A stretch of DNA of 13,948 nt, from contig DGDD01000065.1 in assembly GCA_002385265.1 (NCBI GenBank), forward strand, positions 1 to 13,948. Reading direction: 5' to 3'. The translations under genes and the position numbers were made by a program. Shown piece after piece: positions 6,090-13,282 of the stretch (its first letter is position 1; each line of letters opens with the position of its first letter). The stretch comes from Chitinophagaceae bacterium UBA3961 (GTDB lineage Bacteria > Bacteroidota > Bacteroidia > Chitinophagales > Chitinophagaceae). The notes below the pieces were generated by a model that saw nothing but the letters and a program-made list of their open reading frames with translations, did not search any database and was not told the DNA's origin.

Positions 6090-7196
6090 CTATTTAGGTG
6101 ATTTCTGGTAAACGTACAAGGCTACAAAGCTGAATACGATGTTAGGTGTCCAAGCAGCTAATAATGGCGGGAAATTTCCTTTGGTTGAGAAAGTAACGGA
6201 GAACTTATCCATTACAACATAGAGGGCGGCAATTATAATACCGATGGCTAGGTGCAGCCCACTGCCACCTCTTGTTTTGCGCGATGCTAATACCGCACCT
6301 ATTATGGTTAAAATAAACAGCGAAAAGGGGGTTGCATCCCTTTTATACATTTCAACTTTATAGGTATTCAAGCCTTCGGAGCCCCTGCGCTCCTCCGATT
6401 GGATAAAATGCCGAAGTTGGGGCGTTGTCATTCGATCTTTTAAATACTTATCAGGTCTTATTTCTGAAGGCTTTATCCCGTTCAATGAAACTTGCATGAT
6501 CGACTCTTGGCGAATGGTTTCTTTGGATCCATTGATTGTTCGAATCACTGCATTTTCCAATCGCCAACCTTTGGTGGCAGTATCCCATCGCAAATAATCG
6601 GCTCTTACGCTGTACACCACTTTATTACCCTCAATCCGCTGCATGAAAAACCCTTGATTAGCTGCCTTAGAAGTAGTATCATAACTTCTTAAACCTGCAT
6701 AGGTATTATTATCGATCCTTAAATAGTAATTACTCGAGAGTTTAGCATTTTGACTCATTTCATAAGAGCTCTTGCTATCAATGTACTTGGCCTGAAAATC
6801 ACCTCGGATCCCATTGGCAATTGGAATCCAAAATTGAGTGGCAACCCAAAAAACGGCCCCCATAATAAAAGCTGCCACAAAAAAGGGTCTTAAAAAACGA
6901 TTAAAAGGGACACCCGAAGCTAAAATGGCAACAATTTCTGAACGGCCCGACATTTTTGAAGTGAAGAAAATGACCGCAATGAAACTCATCAGCGGAAAAA
7001 TCATCGAAATGATAAAAGGTACAAATCCAATAAAATACTGCGTTATGATTTGAAAACCGGATAGCCCCGACTTTACGAAATCATCCGTTTTTTCACTGGT
7101 ATCAATCACTACAGCAATAACCGAAATCACCAGCACCATAAACAAAGTGGTAGTGATGAATTTCTTGATGATATACCAGTCGATCTTTTTTATCAT
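6090..7196 (-). CDS. lptG: LptF/LptG-family lipopolysaccharide export permease, LptG-like
   Basis: A 368-residue inner-membrane protein of the YjgP/YjgQ family, part of the LptB2FG transporter that extracts LPS from the inner membrane and feeds it to the Lpt bridge. Membrane helices are at about 14-32, 50-79 (probably a pair of short segments), 102-122, 289-305, 313-330 and 345-363. The cytoplasmic coupling region SEIVAILASGVPFNRFLRP (86-103) contacts the LptB ATPase in this family. Between helices three and four is a periplasmic beta-jellyroll-like domain (about 125-285), rich in NTYAGLR-like strands. RKTRGGSGLHLAIGI (306-320) is the usual family signature before the fifth helix. Bacteroidota usually have one such gene beside tgt; the tgt gene is 84 bases upstream on the same strand, so a joint transcript is likely. 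Confidence 0.93.
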   Translation of the reverse strand: MIKKIDWYIIKKFITTTLFMVLVISVIAVVIDTSEKTDDFVKSGLSGFQIITQYFIGFVPFIISMIFPLMSFIAVIFFTSKMSGRSEIVAILASGVPFNRFLRPFFVAAFIMGAVFWVATQFWIPIANGIRGDFQAKYIDSKSSYEMSQNAKLSSNYYLRIDNNTYAGLRSYDTTSKAANQGFFMQRIEGNKVVYSVRADYLRWDTATKGWRLENAVIRTINGSKETIRQESIMQVSLNGIKPSEIRPDKYLKDRMTTPQLRHFIQSEERRGSEGLNTYKVEMYKRDATPFSLFILTIIGAVLASRKTRGGSGLHLAIGIIIAALYVVMDKFSVTFSTKGNFPPLLAAWTPNIVFSFVALYVYQKSPK

Positions 7197-7280
7197 AAAG
7201 CCTCGCGAAAGTACCGAAAATTGATGGTTTCCCCAGTTTAGATGCGTGAACAGTTTGTGAAATTGCTGAAGCCAAATTTC

Positions 7281-8420
7281 CTAGAGTCGATTCTTCAGCT
7301 GAGGAATCATGGCATCCTTCCAAGCTTTAAAATCACCTGCTATAATGTGCTTTCTGGCTTCCTTCACCAACCATAAATAGAAAGCCAAGTTATGTGTACT
7401 TGCAATGGTAAGCCCTAATAATTCTTTTGACTTCAAGAGATGCCTCAAGTACGATTTGGTATAATAAGCACTCATATCGCATCCAATTTCGTCGTCAATT
7501 GGACTGAAGTCGAACTCCCATTTTTTATTGTCGATATTGATGACTCCATTGCTGGTAAACAGCATAGCGTTTCTGCCATTGCGAGTGGGCATTACGCAAT
7601 CGAACATATCAATACCCATAGATATGCATTCTAAAATATTCCAGGGTGTTCCCACTCCCATTAGGTATCGAGGTTTTTCTTGGGGCAAATGATCACAACA
7701 CCAATCACATATTTCGTACATCACCGGCTCCGGTTCACCAACACTCAATCCACCAATGGCATTACCCGTCGCTTCTTTCGACGCGATGGTTTCGCAGGAA
7801 ATTTTACGTAAGTCTTTAAACGTTCCACCTTGTACTATTGGAAAAAGATTCTGGGTATAATTGTACTTGGGCTCAGTTGCATTGAACCGTTCGAAACAAC
7901 GATCCAACCAGCGATGGGTAAGCTCCATCGATTTTCTCGCATAGCCGTATTCGGAACCACCTGGAGGACATTCGTCGAACGCCATGATAATATCCCCTCC
8001 AATTACCCGCTGAATATCCATCACCGCCTCCGGTGTGAACAAATGCTTTGAACCGTCGATATGACTTTGAAAAGTAACCCCTTCCTCTTTTATCTTTCTG
8101 GTACCGGCGAGCGAGAACACCTGATATCCACCACTATCCGTTAGAATGGGGTGATTCCATCCATTGAACTTGTGAAGTCCGCCGGCAGCCTCCAACACTT
8201 GCAATCCGGGTCTCAAATACAGATGATAGGTATTCCCTAAGATGATTTGTGCCTTCACATCCAACTCCAACTGCTGTTGGCTAACACCTTTCACGCTACC
8301 AACTGTGCCTACGGGCATAAAAATAGGGGTCTCTATCTGACCGTGATCGGTAGTAATGATCCCTGCTCGGGCTTTCGACTGTTGATCGTTGTACTGCTTT
8401 TGAAATTGTAGCGCTGCCAT
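7281..8420 (-). CDS. tgt: Queuine/preQ1 tRNA-guanine transglycosylase
   Basis: A 379-residue enzyme that exchanges guanine 34 in the anticodons of tRNA-Asp, -Asn, -His and -Tyr for preQ1 in queuosine synthesis. Visible motifs are TPIFMPVGT, ILGNTYHLYLRPG, the active-site stretch ILTDSGGYQVFSL (general-base Asp), FPIVQGG, GNAIGGLSVGE, RYLMGVGTP and MFDCVMPTRNGRNA with the nucleophilic Asp. The zinc motif CxCxxC of most bacterial Tgt is not there: only one Cys stands before YYTKSYLRHL, although the distal His (ASTHNLAFY) is kept. The frame runs 20 codons further (ATG at 8480), but a consensus -7 box at 8437-8430 lies inside that extension, and the family normally begins near MxFxL; I therefore start at the ATG at 8420. 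It is the first gene of a likely tgt-lptG operon. Confidence 0.96.
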   Translation of the reverse strand: MAALQFQKQYNDQQSKARAGIITTDHGQIETPIFMPVGTVGSVKGVSQQQLELDVKAQIILGNTYHLYLRPGLQVLEAAGGLHKFNGWNHPILTDSGGYQVFSLAGTRKIKEEGVTFQSHIDGSKHLFTPEAVMDIQRVIGGDIIMAFDECPPGGSEYGYARKSMELTHRWLDRCFERFNATEPKYNYTQNLFPIVQGGTFKDLRKISCETIASKEATGNAIGGLSVGEPEPVMYEICDWCCDHLPQEKPRYLMGVGTPWNILECISMGIDMFDCVMPTRNGRNAMLFTSNGVINIDNKKWEFDFSPIDDEIGCDMSAYYTKSYLRHLLKSKELLGLTIASTHNLAFYLWLVKEARKHIIAGDFKAWKDAMIPQLKNRL

Positions 8421-8429
8421 AAAAGGGGG

Positions 8430-8437
8430 CAAAGATA
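8430..8437 (-). promoter_or_regulatory. -7 promoter box (TATCTTTG) of tgt
   Basis: TATCTTTG on the minus strand is a perfect TAnnTTTG, nine bases before the ATG at 8420. Transcription would begin about five bases before the start codon. No clear TTG at the -33 distance. It decides the tgt start, since the longer reading would place the box inside the coding region. Confidence 0.6.
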
Positions 8438-8531
8438 CCAAAAATGGCCCCTCTGTGGAAGAATCAGGGTTTTTCATCATTTATTCACAGCATGTGAGTT
8501 GATTAGTCCTGCTCAAGCACCTGATTCTTAG

Positions 8532-8539
8532 TATTTTTG
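8532..8539 (+). promoter_or_regulatory. -7 promoter box (TATTTTTG) of the glycosyltransferase gene
   Basis: TATTTTTG is a perfect TAnnTTTG. Transcription would start near 8544, exactly before the hairpin at 8545-8560, giving a leader of about 40 bases. The only TTG upstream (8499-8501) is too far (30 bases), so -33 is weak. Confidence 0.5.
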
Positions 8540-8544
8540 CGATT

Positions 8545-8560
8545 CGGTACGCAAGTACCG
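8545..8560 (+). promoter_or_regulatory. 5'-leader hairpin with GCAA (GNRA) tetraloop
   Basis: CGGTAC-GCAA-GTACCG is a perfect six-pair inverted repeat with a GNRA tetraloop closed by a C-G pair, a very stable RNA form. It would be the extreme 5' end of the glycosyltransferase mRNA, 24 bases before the ATG. No T tract follows, so it is not a terminator; it may protect the 5' end or bind a protein. As DNA it could also be an operator. Confidence 0.55.
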
Positions 8561-8583
8561 ACCCCTAAACTAGCTGTGGAAAT

Positions 8584-9717
8584 ATGGACTTAAAGCTTCT
8601 ATTTACTGATTGGACCTCTTTATTCTTTATCGCGTTCGCATTGATCACTCTTATTCAACTCTTCTTTTATTGGGGTTTGTTTAGCAAACTCGCTTTCTTC
8701 AAAAAGTATGAAAAGGAAAAATCGCAGCAACATCCCGTTTCTGTGATTGTTTGCGCAAGAGACGAGGCCGGCAATTTAGCTAAGAACCTACCCGGTTTGC
8801 TGGTACAACAGTACCCCTCTACACACGAAATAATTGTTGTAAACCACAACAGCCAGGATGATACACGTTATCTGTTGGATGAGTTCAAAAAAACTTTCAA
8901 AGGATTGCACGCTGTAAATCTTGAGCAAGAAGCCATCGGCATTCCGGGGAAAAAATACCCCTTGTCAATTGGAATCAAAGAAGCCAAATACGAAATATTG
9001 CTGTTGACTGATGCAGATTGTGTTCCTGCGTCCGAAAATTGGCTGCAATTAATGCAAGAAGGATATGATGAAGGAATTGAAGTGGTGTTGGGCTACGGCT
9101 CCTACAATAAAAAGCCGGGCTTGCTCAATAAGTTAATTCGATTCGAAACCTTTCATTCAGGCTTGCAGTACCTTTCTTATGCTGCGGCCGGGATGCCATA
9201 TATGGGCGTTGGAAGAAATCTCAGCTACAAAAAGACCCTTTTCTTTAATAACAAAGGATTTTCATCCATCAATCATTTACCGGGCGGAGACGACGATCTT
9301 TTCATTAACAAAGTAGCTACAAAAAATAATACCAGAATTGTAATAGATCCGGAAGCTTTCACCTTATCGGAGCCTGCGAAAAATTTCGGAAACTGGTTCC
9401 GCCAAAAAACACGTCATTACTCCACCGCGAGGTATTATAAAGGCTTGCACAAATTCCTTTTGGGTATGTACAATGTTAGTTTCTTTTTATTCTACCCATT
9501 GTTTGTAGCAAGTATTCTGTTATTTGATTGGAGATTGGCTCTTGGTGTTTTCGCCCTTCGCTTCATTTCACAAGCCATTATCTTCAATAAAACAATGAAG
9601 AAACTCCAAGAACAAGATTTATTTTCTCTGTGGTGGTTCTTCGACCTTTGGATGTTTATTTATTATTGCATCTTTGCACCAGCATTATGGAAACGCCCGA
9701 ACAATCACTGGACATAA
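8584..9717 (+). CDS. Membrane-bound family 2 glycosyltransferase
   Basis: A 377-residue GT2 enzyme. Residues 12-30 form an N-terminal membrane helix; the GT-A catalytic domain runs from about 50 to 280, and two to three helices close the protein (about 296-314, 317-334 and 349-366). Catalytic marks: PVSVIVCARDEAGNL (51-65) binds the nucleotide, DADC (143-146) is the DxD-type metal site, GGDDDLF (234-240) holds the catalytic acid/base region and QKTRHY (274-279) replaces the QxxRW element. The arrangement with the active site on the cytoplasmic face fits glycosyl transfer to a lipid carrier or membrane acceptor, as in polysaccharide or glycolipid synthesis; donor and acceptor sugars are unknown. 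The 3' end overlaps rsmG by 31 bases. Confidence 0.9.
   Translation: MDLKLLFTDWTSLFFIAFALITLIQLFFYWGLFSKLAFFKKYEKEKSQQHPVSVIVCARDEAGNLAKNLPGLLVQQYPSTHEIIVVNHNSQDDTRYLLDEFKKTFKGLHAVNLEQEAIGIPGKKYPLSIGIKEAKYEILLLTDADCVPASENWLQLMQEGYDEGIEVVLGYGSYNKKPGLLNKLIRFETFHSGLQYLSYAAAGMPYMGVGRNLSYKKTLFFNNKGFSSINHLPGGDDDLFINKVATKNNTRIVIDPEAFTLSEPAKNFGNWFRQKTRHYSTARYYKGLHKFLLGMYNVSFFLFYPLFVASILLFDWRLALGVFALRFISQAIIFNKTMKKLQEQDLFSLWWFFDLWMFIYYCIFAPALWKRPNNHWT
9648..9676 (+). promoter_or_regulatory. Possible internal promoter for rsmG (TTG-N18-CATCTTTG)
   Basis: Within the last codons of the glycosyltransferase gene TTG (9648-9650) is followed after 18 bases by CATCTTTG (9669-9676), one base off TAnnTTTG and identical to the -7 box of the response regulator gene. 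It ends ten bases before the rsmG ATG, so transcription would start around 9681. Its overlap with coding sequence makes chance a real alternative. Confidence 0.4.
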
Positions 9718-10343
9718 TTACGCAGTATTTTTCAGATTTTTCTGAAGTACAGTTGGAGCAATTGCGCCAACTCGCCCCTCTGTACAAAGAATGGAATGAA
9801 AAGATCAATGTGATCTCCAGAAAAGATATAGAAAGTTTATACGAAAAACACGTGTTGCATTCTTTGAGCATTGCAGCAGTGTTCGATTTTGAACCAAATA
9901 TGAAAGTTCTGGATCTAGGCACCGGTGGCGGTTTTCCCGGTATTCCATTAGCGATCTTCTTTCCTCAAACCCGTTTTCACTTGGTTGACAGCATTGGCAA
10001 GAAACTAAAAGTTGTAGAAGGCGTTGCCGAAGCCATTGGCTTAAAAAACATTACTACCAAACACAGTCGTGTTGAAGCCTTGGCCGGACAAAAATTCGAT
10101 GTTGTAATTTCAAGAGCTGTCGCGCCTTTAAAAGATCTTTGGACTTGGAGCAAACCGCTTTTACGCAAATCAACCCCTTCAGAGGGCGATTTACCCAAAG
10201 CATCCGGATTGATCTGTTTAAAAGGCGGAGACTTAGCTCAGGAAATATTTGAAAGCGGCTGCAAGCCTAAAGTGATGGAAATTACGCACTTATTCAAGGA
10301 ACCCTTCTTTCAAGAAAAATTCATCATTCAGGTTCCTTATTAG
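9687..10343 (+). CDS. rsmG: 16S rRNA (guanine-N7) methyltransferase RsmG (GidB)
   Basis: A 218-residue SAM-dependent methyltransferase that makes m7G at position 527 of 16S rRNA in the 530 loop; its loss gives low-level streptomycin resistance in other bacteria. N-terminal helices contain LYKEWNEKINVISRKD (32-47) and LYEKHVLHSL (51-60), both family marks. The Rossmann fold starts with VLDLGTGGGFPGIPLAI (74-90), the SAM-binding glycine-rich loop; VDSIGKKLKVV (100-110), HSRVEAL and DVVISRAVAPL follow. The frame is open 19 codons upstream (ATG at 9630), but that part lies wholly inside the glycosyltransferase gene and the family begins close to METPEQSL; the ATG at 9687 is chosen. Length is normal for the family (about 205-220). 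The overlap of 31 bases suggests translational coupling. Confidence 0.96.
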   Translation: METPEQSLDIITQYFSDFSEVQLEQLRQLAPLYKEWNEKINVISRKDIESLYEKHVLHSLSIAAVFDFEPNMKVLDLGTGGGFPGIPLAIFFPQTRFHLVDSIGKKLKVVEGVAEAIGLKNITTKHSRVEALAGQKFDVVISRAVAPLKDLWTWSKPLLRKSTPSEGDLPKASGLICLKGGDLAQEIFESGCKPKVMEITHLFKEPFFQEKFIIQVPY

Positions 10344-10364
10344 TCTAAGGTTTCCCATTGTGTC

Positions 10365-10387
10365 AAAACTACCACTTTGTGGTATTG
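10365..10387 (+). promoter_or_regulatory. NarL-type palindrome before the response regulator gene
   Basis: The core TACCAC-TTT-GTGGTA (10370-10384) is an inverted repeat whose arms resemble the NarL heptamer TACYYMT. The 23-base segment recurs at 11088-11110 with one difference. It touches the -33 TTG (10385-10387), so its centre lies near -42 of the deduced start, the classic place for an activator that contacts RNA polymerase. Autoregulation by the encoded regulator is the simplest reading. Confidence 0.7.
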
Positions 10388-10414
10388 TTGTCGATCCAAA
10401 TTTCTTCATCTTTG
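10385..10414 (+). promoter_or_regulatory. Promoter of the response regulator gene (TTG-N19-CATCTTTG)
   Basis: TTG (10385-10387), a 19-base spacer and CATCTTTG (10407-10414), one base off consensus. The start would fall about at the ATG (10419), so the mRNA is probably leaderless or nearly so. Confidence 0.6.
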
Positions 10415-10418
10415 TACC

Positions 10419-11069
10419 ATGACTACCATCTGTATTGTAGAAGATAATAAGGATATCAGACAGGCATTAGAACAAATCATTCTGATGTCTGATGAACATG
10501 AATTATTAGGCAGTTATACAGATGCGTCATCGGCAATGCAAAGCATTCCCTTGGTAAAACCCCAGCTGGTTTTGATGGATATTAATTTAGGTGAAGGTGA
10601 GTCCGGAATTGATTGCGTTAGAAATTTAAAAGCAGAATATCCGGAAATCCTTTTCATGATGTGTACGGTGTATGAGGATGATGAGAAGATTTTTGAAGCA
10701 TTGAGCGCGGGTGCCAGTGGATATATATTAAAGAAAACCTCTCCTGCCAAATTGATAGATGCGCTAAATGAGTTGAGAGACGGTGGTGCTCCTATGAGTA
10801 GTCAAATCGCCAGAAAAGTAGTAACAGCCTTCCAACAAAGGCCCATTGAAACGCCTAGCTTCCATACAGGAAACAGTTCCTACCTAAATACACTTTCCAA
10901 CAGAGAAAAAGAAATCCTGGAATTGTTAGCGAAAGGATTGATCTATAAAGAAATTTCTGCAGCCCTTTTCATCAGTCAGGAAACAGTTCGCAAACACGTA
11001 TATCATATATACGAAAAGCTCCATGTAAACAACCGCGTTGAAGCCGTAAACAAGTATTTCGGCCGATAA
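10419..11069 (+). CDS. NarL/FixJ-family response regulator (receiver plus LuxR helix-turn-helix)
   Basis: A 216-residue two-component regulator. The receiver domain (1-120) begins TTICIVEDNKDI with the acidic pocket Glu8/Asp9; Asp54 in LVLMDINLG is the phosphate acceptor, Thr83 the switch residue and Lys105 (GYILKKTSP) the conserved lysine. After a linker (about 137-155) comes the LuxR-type DNA-binding domain, LSNREKEILELLAKGLIYKEISAALFISQETVRKHVYHIYEKLHV (159-203), followed by NRVEAVNKYF. The ATG at 10419 is chosen because the frame upstream (ATG at 10377) lies within the promoter and operator. No histidine kinase gene is in the window, so the partner is unknown. The same palindrome before and after the gene suggests it controls itself and a small RNA downstream. 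No terminator separates its stop from that second promoter. Confidence 0.95.
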   Translation: MTTICIVEDNKDIRQALEQIILMSDEHELLGSYTDASSAMQSIPLVKPQLVLMDINLGEGESGIDCVRNLKAEYPEILFMMCTVYEDDEKIFEALSAGASGYILKKTSPAKLIDALNELRDGGAPMSSQIARKVVTAFQQRPIETPSFHTGNSSYLNTLSNREKEILELLAKGLIYKEISAALFISQETVRKHVYHIYEKLHVNNRVEAVNKYFGR

Positions 11070-11087
11070 TTCAATGTTGCACTATTG

Positions 11088-11110
11088 AAAACTACCACTT
11101 AGTGGTATTG
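11088..11110 (+). promoter_or_regulatory. Second NarL-type palindrome, downstream of the response regulator gene
   Basis: TACCACT-T-AGTGGTA (11093-11107) is a perfect 7-1-7 palindrome and the whole 23-base segment equals 10365-10387 but for one base; here the palindrome is even more complete. It again touches the -33 TTG (11108-11110), with its centre 31 bases before the -7 box, against 30 in the first copy. Confidence 0.75.
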
Positions 11111-11138
11111 GTCTGCCCTGTTTTCACTTATACCTTTA
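11108..11138 (+). promoter_or_regulatory. Promoter of the small RNA candidate (TTG-N20-TACCTTTA)
   Basis: TTG (11108-11110), a 20-base spacer and TACCTTTA (11131-11138), one base off TAnnTTTG. The expected start is near 11143. No plus-strand protein gene lies downstream before the terminator. Confidence 0.65.
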
Positions 11139-11142
11139 CATT

Positions 11143-11273
11143 AGTAAAATTATTATACGATTGGGGTTAAACCTTTTCCCATTTAAAGCATCTGATTTTA
11201 CATAGAACTCCTCGAGTTCCCATTAACCGAGACCTTATCTAATTAGAAAACCCCGATTGTATCGGGGTTTTTT
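11143..11273 (+). ncRNA. Candidate small RNA controlled by the response regulator
   Basis: About 130 bases between a promoter with a regulator palindrome and a strong terminator. There is no ATG on the plus strand within it, and the longest frame from the TTG at 11161 is only 14 codons, so it is non-coding. Foldable parts: GAACTC-CTC-GAGTTC (11205-11219), a perfect six-pair hairpin; GGTTAA (near 11165) that can pair with TTAACC (11223-11228) and enclose that hairpin; and the terminator hairpin at the 3' end. The 5' part is A/T-rich and unpaired. It would also be the 3' untranslated part of the regulator mRNA if transcription reads through. Ends are deduced from motifs, not measured; I do not recognise an RNA family. 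Confidence 0.6.
11247..11273. terminator. Strong terminator shared by the small RNA and the convergent peptidase gene
   Basis: CCCCGAT (11251-11257), loop TGT and ATCGGGG (11261-11267) form a seven-pair stem, extended by AAAA/TTTT; six T follow on the plus strand. On the minus strand four T follow, so it can also end the peptidase transcript, whose stop codon is at 11279. Confidence 0.88.
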
Positions 11274-11278
11274 AAGTT

Positions 11279-13207
11279 TTAGTTCGCTCCTGGAATTTCC
11301 AGTCGATTGTTTCGCCTTTCTAAGTCGGCCATTCTGTAGCTGGGGTCAATTTCAACTACTTTTATCTGATTGATCTTTTTCTTCACTTCAAAAACATATT
11401 CCGGATGCGTCCATTTCCAAGGTTCTTGGGTAAATCTTGGAACAGTACTGTCTTCCACCGGCTTCTCTCCAAACATATCGAATTGAGGAATATAGAAAAG
11501 CTCTTTTGTGCCATCGCGGTATTCAACCATTAAATCGATGGGCATGGGCATCTTACCAATTCTTCTCAATCGAATTTTAGTAGCGCCGTTTTCTTCCCAT
11601 AAACTATCGATTCCGTAGTCAATAGTTTTTGTGGTATTCACAAAATATTCTTTATACCAATCCAATTTCATGTCACTTACCTTTTCGGCTATGCGCATAA
11701 AATCATTCACATTGGGATGTTTGAACCGCCATTGTTTGTAGTACTCTAACAGTATTTTGTCGCGCACCTGTGCTCCTACAACATAACCCAACTGCTCCAA
11801 GAAAACAGCTCCTTTTGAATAAGCTGCAGAACCGTAAGCGGCATTGGTATTAAAATGATCTGCATGAGTGGTCAAGGGCTCTTCCAGTCCACTTTTCACA
11901 AGTCCAAAATACGACTGATAAGAACCGTATTGTTCTTTTGGTAAGATATTGGCCAAAGAGTCAAGGCGTTTTAATCCGGCCGGATTCGATGCCAATCTTT
12001 TGCGCGTTACATTGTCGCGGTAGTAGGCACTTACCAAGTGGGTAGCCCAATCAGTAAATCCTTCATCCATCCAAGCATACAAACTTTCATTGGTGCCCAT
12101 CAGCATTTGATACCAGGTATGCATCCATTCATGAAAAACAGTTCCCAGCCCGGGGCCCACCAATAAAGTACCCATCGGATATTCCATACCTCCATCACCA
12201 CCATGAATAAACGAATACTGCTTATATGGATAAGGACCGAAGGTTTTTTCGATAAAAGGTAAAACAGTTACAGCAGCGTCTGCTACTTCATTCCAAGCTG
12301 TATCATTTCTTGGATCGTTCTCTTTATAATTGTACAACACGTGAATGGTGGTACCATTAGGCATTCTGCGAACCAAATGTTTGTATTCAGGATCGGCGGC
12401 CCACATAAAGTCGTGTACATTAGGAGCAATAAATCTCCAACTCAACTTATCGCCTGCTGGTCGGGTGACTTTTGCACCCGGATCTTCGTAACCATATCCA
12501 ATTGTATTTGGATTTTGAAGATAGCCGGTTCCTCCAAGCACATAATTTTTATCAATCTTGATGGTTACATCGAAATCACCCCAAACCCCGTAAAATTCTC
12601 TAGCCACATAAGGAGTTGGATGCCAACCTTCATAATCGTACTCACACATTTTAGGATACCATTGGGCCATTGAATAGCGAACGCCGGTACTTGGGTTATC
12701 GCGACCGCTTCTGCGAATTTGCAAGGGTACTTGTGCTTCAAATTCCATGTCAAATGTTACCGTTTGACCGGGAAGAATGGGTTTCGACAATTTCACTTCC
12801 AAAATGGTTTCTTTGGTTTGGAAGTTCTGAGCTACACCGTTCAACTTCAAGCTTTGAATTTTTTGGTAGCCAATTTCTTCGGGTGTGAGATTCAGGATAC
12901 GGTCTCTCACACGTCCGTCCCAATCTTGTCCTCTACCTACACGAATCTTACCCAATTCTCTGCTGCGTGCATCCATCATACTATTGGGCTGAAACGCATT
13001 AAAGTATAAGTGATAAAACACTTTGTTGAGTGTGTCGGGAGAATTATTGGTGTATTGCAGGGATTGTTTACCTGTGAAGCGGTTGGTTTTTACATCCATG
13101 TCAATATTCATCGTGTATTTCACGCGCTGCTGCCAACGATTGGGCTGAGCAATACTGATGATACTCGACAAAAGCAAGAACGAAGCAAGTACTAATTTCC
13201 TATTCAT
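11279..13207 (-). CDS. Secreted M1-family zinc metallopeptidase (aminopeptidase)
   Basis: A 642-residue gluzincin. Residues 1-21 (MNRKLVLASFLLLSSIISIAQ) are a signal peptide, so it acts in the periplasm or outside. Residues 25-260 are the N-terminal beta-domain of M1 enzymes. The catalytic domain has the exopeptidase motif GGMEYP (339-344, equal to GAMEN) and the zinc site HEWMH (359-363) with Glu382 exactly 18 residues on (HExxH-x18-E), in the DEGFTDWA stretch. After about residue 500 comes a beta-rich C-terminal part (KIRLRRIGKMPMPIDLMVEYRDGT). It removes N-terminal amino acids from peptides in nutrient use. The frame can be extended to a TTG at 13234, but the ATG at 13207 gives a proper signal peptide. 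No type IX secretion tail is seen at the C-terminus (ERRNNRLEIPGAN). It converges on the small RNA and shares its terminator. Confidence 0.94.
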   Translation of the reverse strand: MNRKLVLASFLLLSSIISIAQPNRWQQRVKYTMNIDMDVKTNRFTGKQSLQYTNNSPDTLNKVFYHLYFNAFQPNSMMDARSRELGKIRVGRGQDWDGRVRDRILNLTPEEIGYQKIQSLKLNGVAQNFQTKETILEVKLSKPILPGQTVTFDMEFEAQVPLQIRRSGRDNPSTGVRYSMAQWYPKMCEYDYEGWHPTPYVAREFYGVWGDFDVTIKIDKNYVLGGTGYLQNPNTIGYGYEDPGAKVTRPAGDKLSWRFIAPNVHDFMWAADPEYKHLVRRMPNGTTIHVLYNYKENDPRNDTAWNEVADAAVTVLPFIEKTFGPYPYKQYSFIHGGDGGMEYPMGTLLVGPGLGTVFHEWMHTWYQMLMGTNESLYAWMDEGFTDWATHLVSAYYRDNVTRKRLASNPAGLKRLDSLANILPKEQYGSYQSYFGLVKSGLEEPLTTHADHFNTNAAYGSAAYSKGAVFLEQLGYVVGAQVRDKILLEYYKQWRFKHPNVNDFMRIAEKVSDMKLDWYKEYFVNTTKTIDYGIDSLWEENGATKIRLRRIGKMPMPIDLMVEYRDGTKELFYIPQFDMFGEKPVEDSTVPRFTQEPWKWTHPEYVFEVKKKINQIKVVEIDPSYRMADLERRNNRLEIPGAN

Positions 13208-13282
13208 AAATTCACTGTCATTTAATAACAGCAATTTACTGCAATTCTCGCTTTTGTAGTAAGAAGATGTGTTAAGCGGGGA

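Noticed and set aside
7206..7213. TACTTTCG on the minus strand as a separate lptG promoter
   Set aside because: One base off consensus with no -33 TTG at the proper distance; an 84-base gap after tgt is compatible with co-transcription.
8421..8480. Longer Tgt N-terminus from the ATG at 8480
   Set aside because: It would run through a perfect -7 box and add 20 residues (MMKNPDSSTEGPFLVSLPPF) not found in the family.
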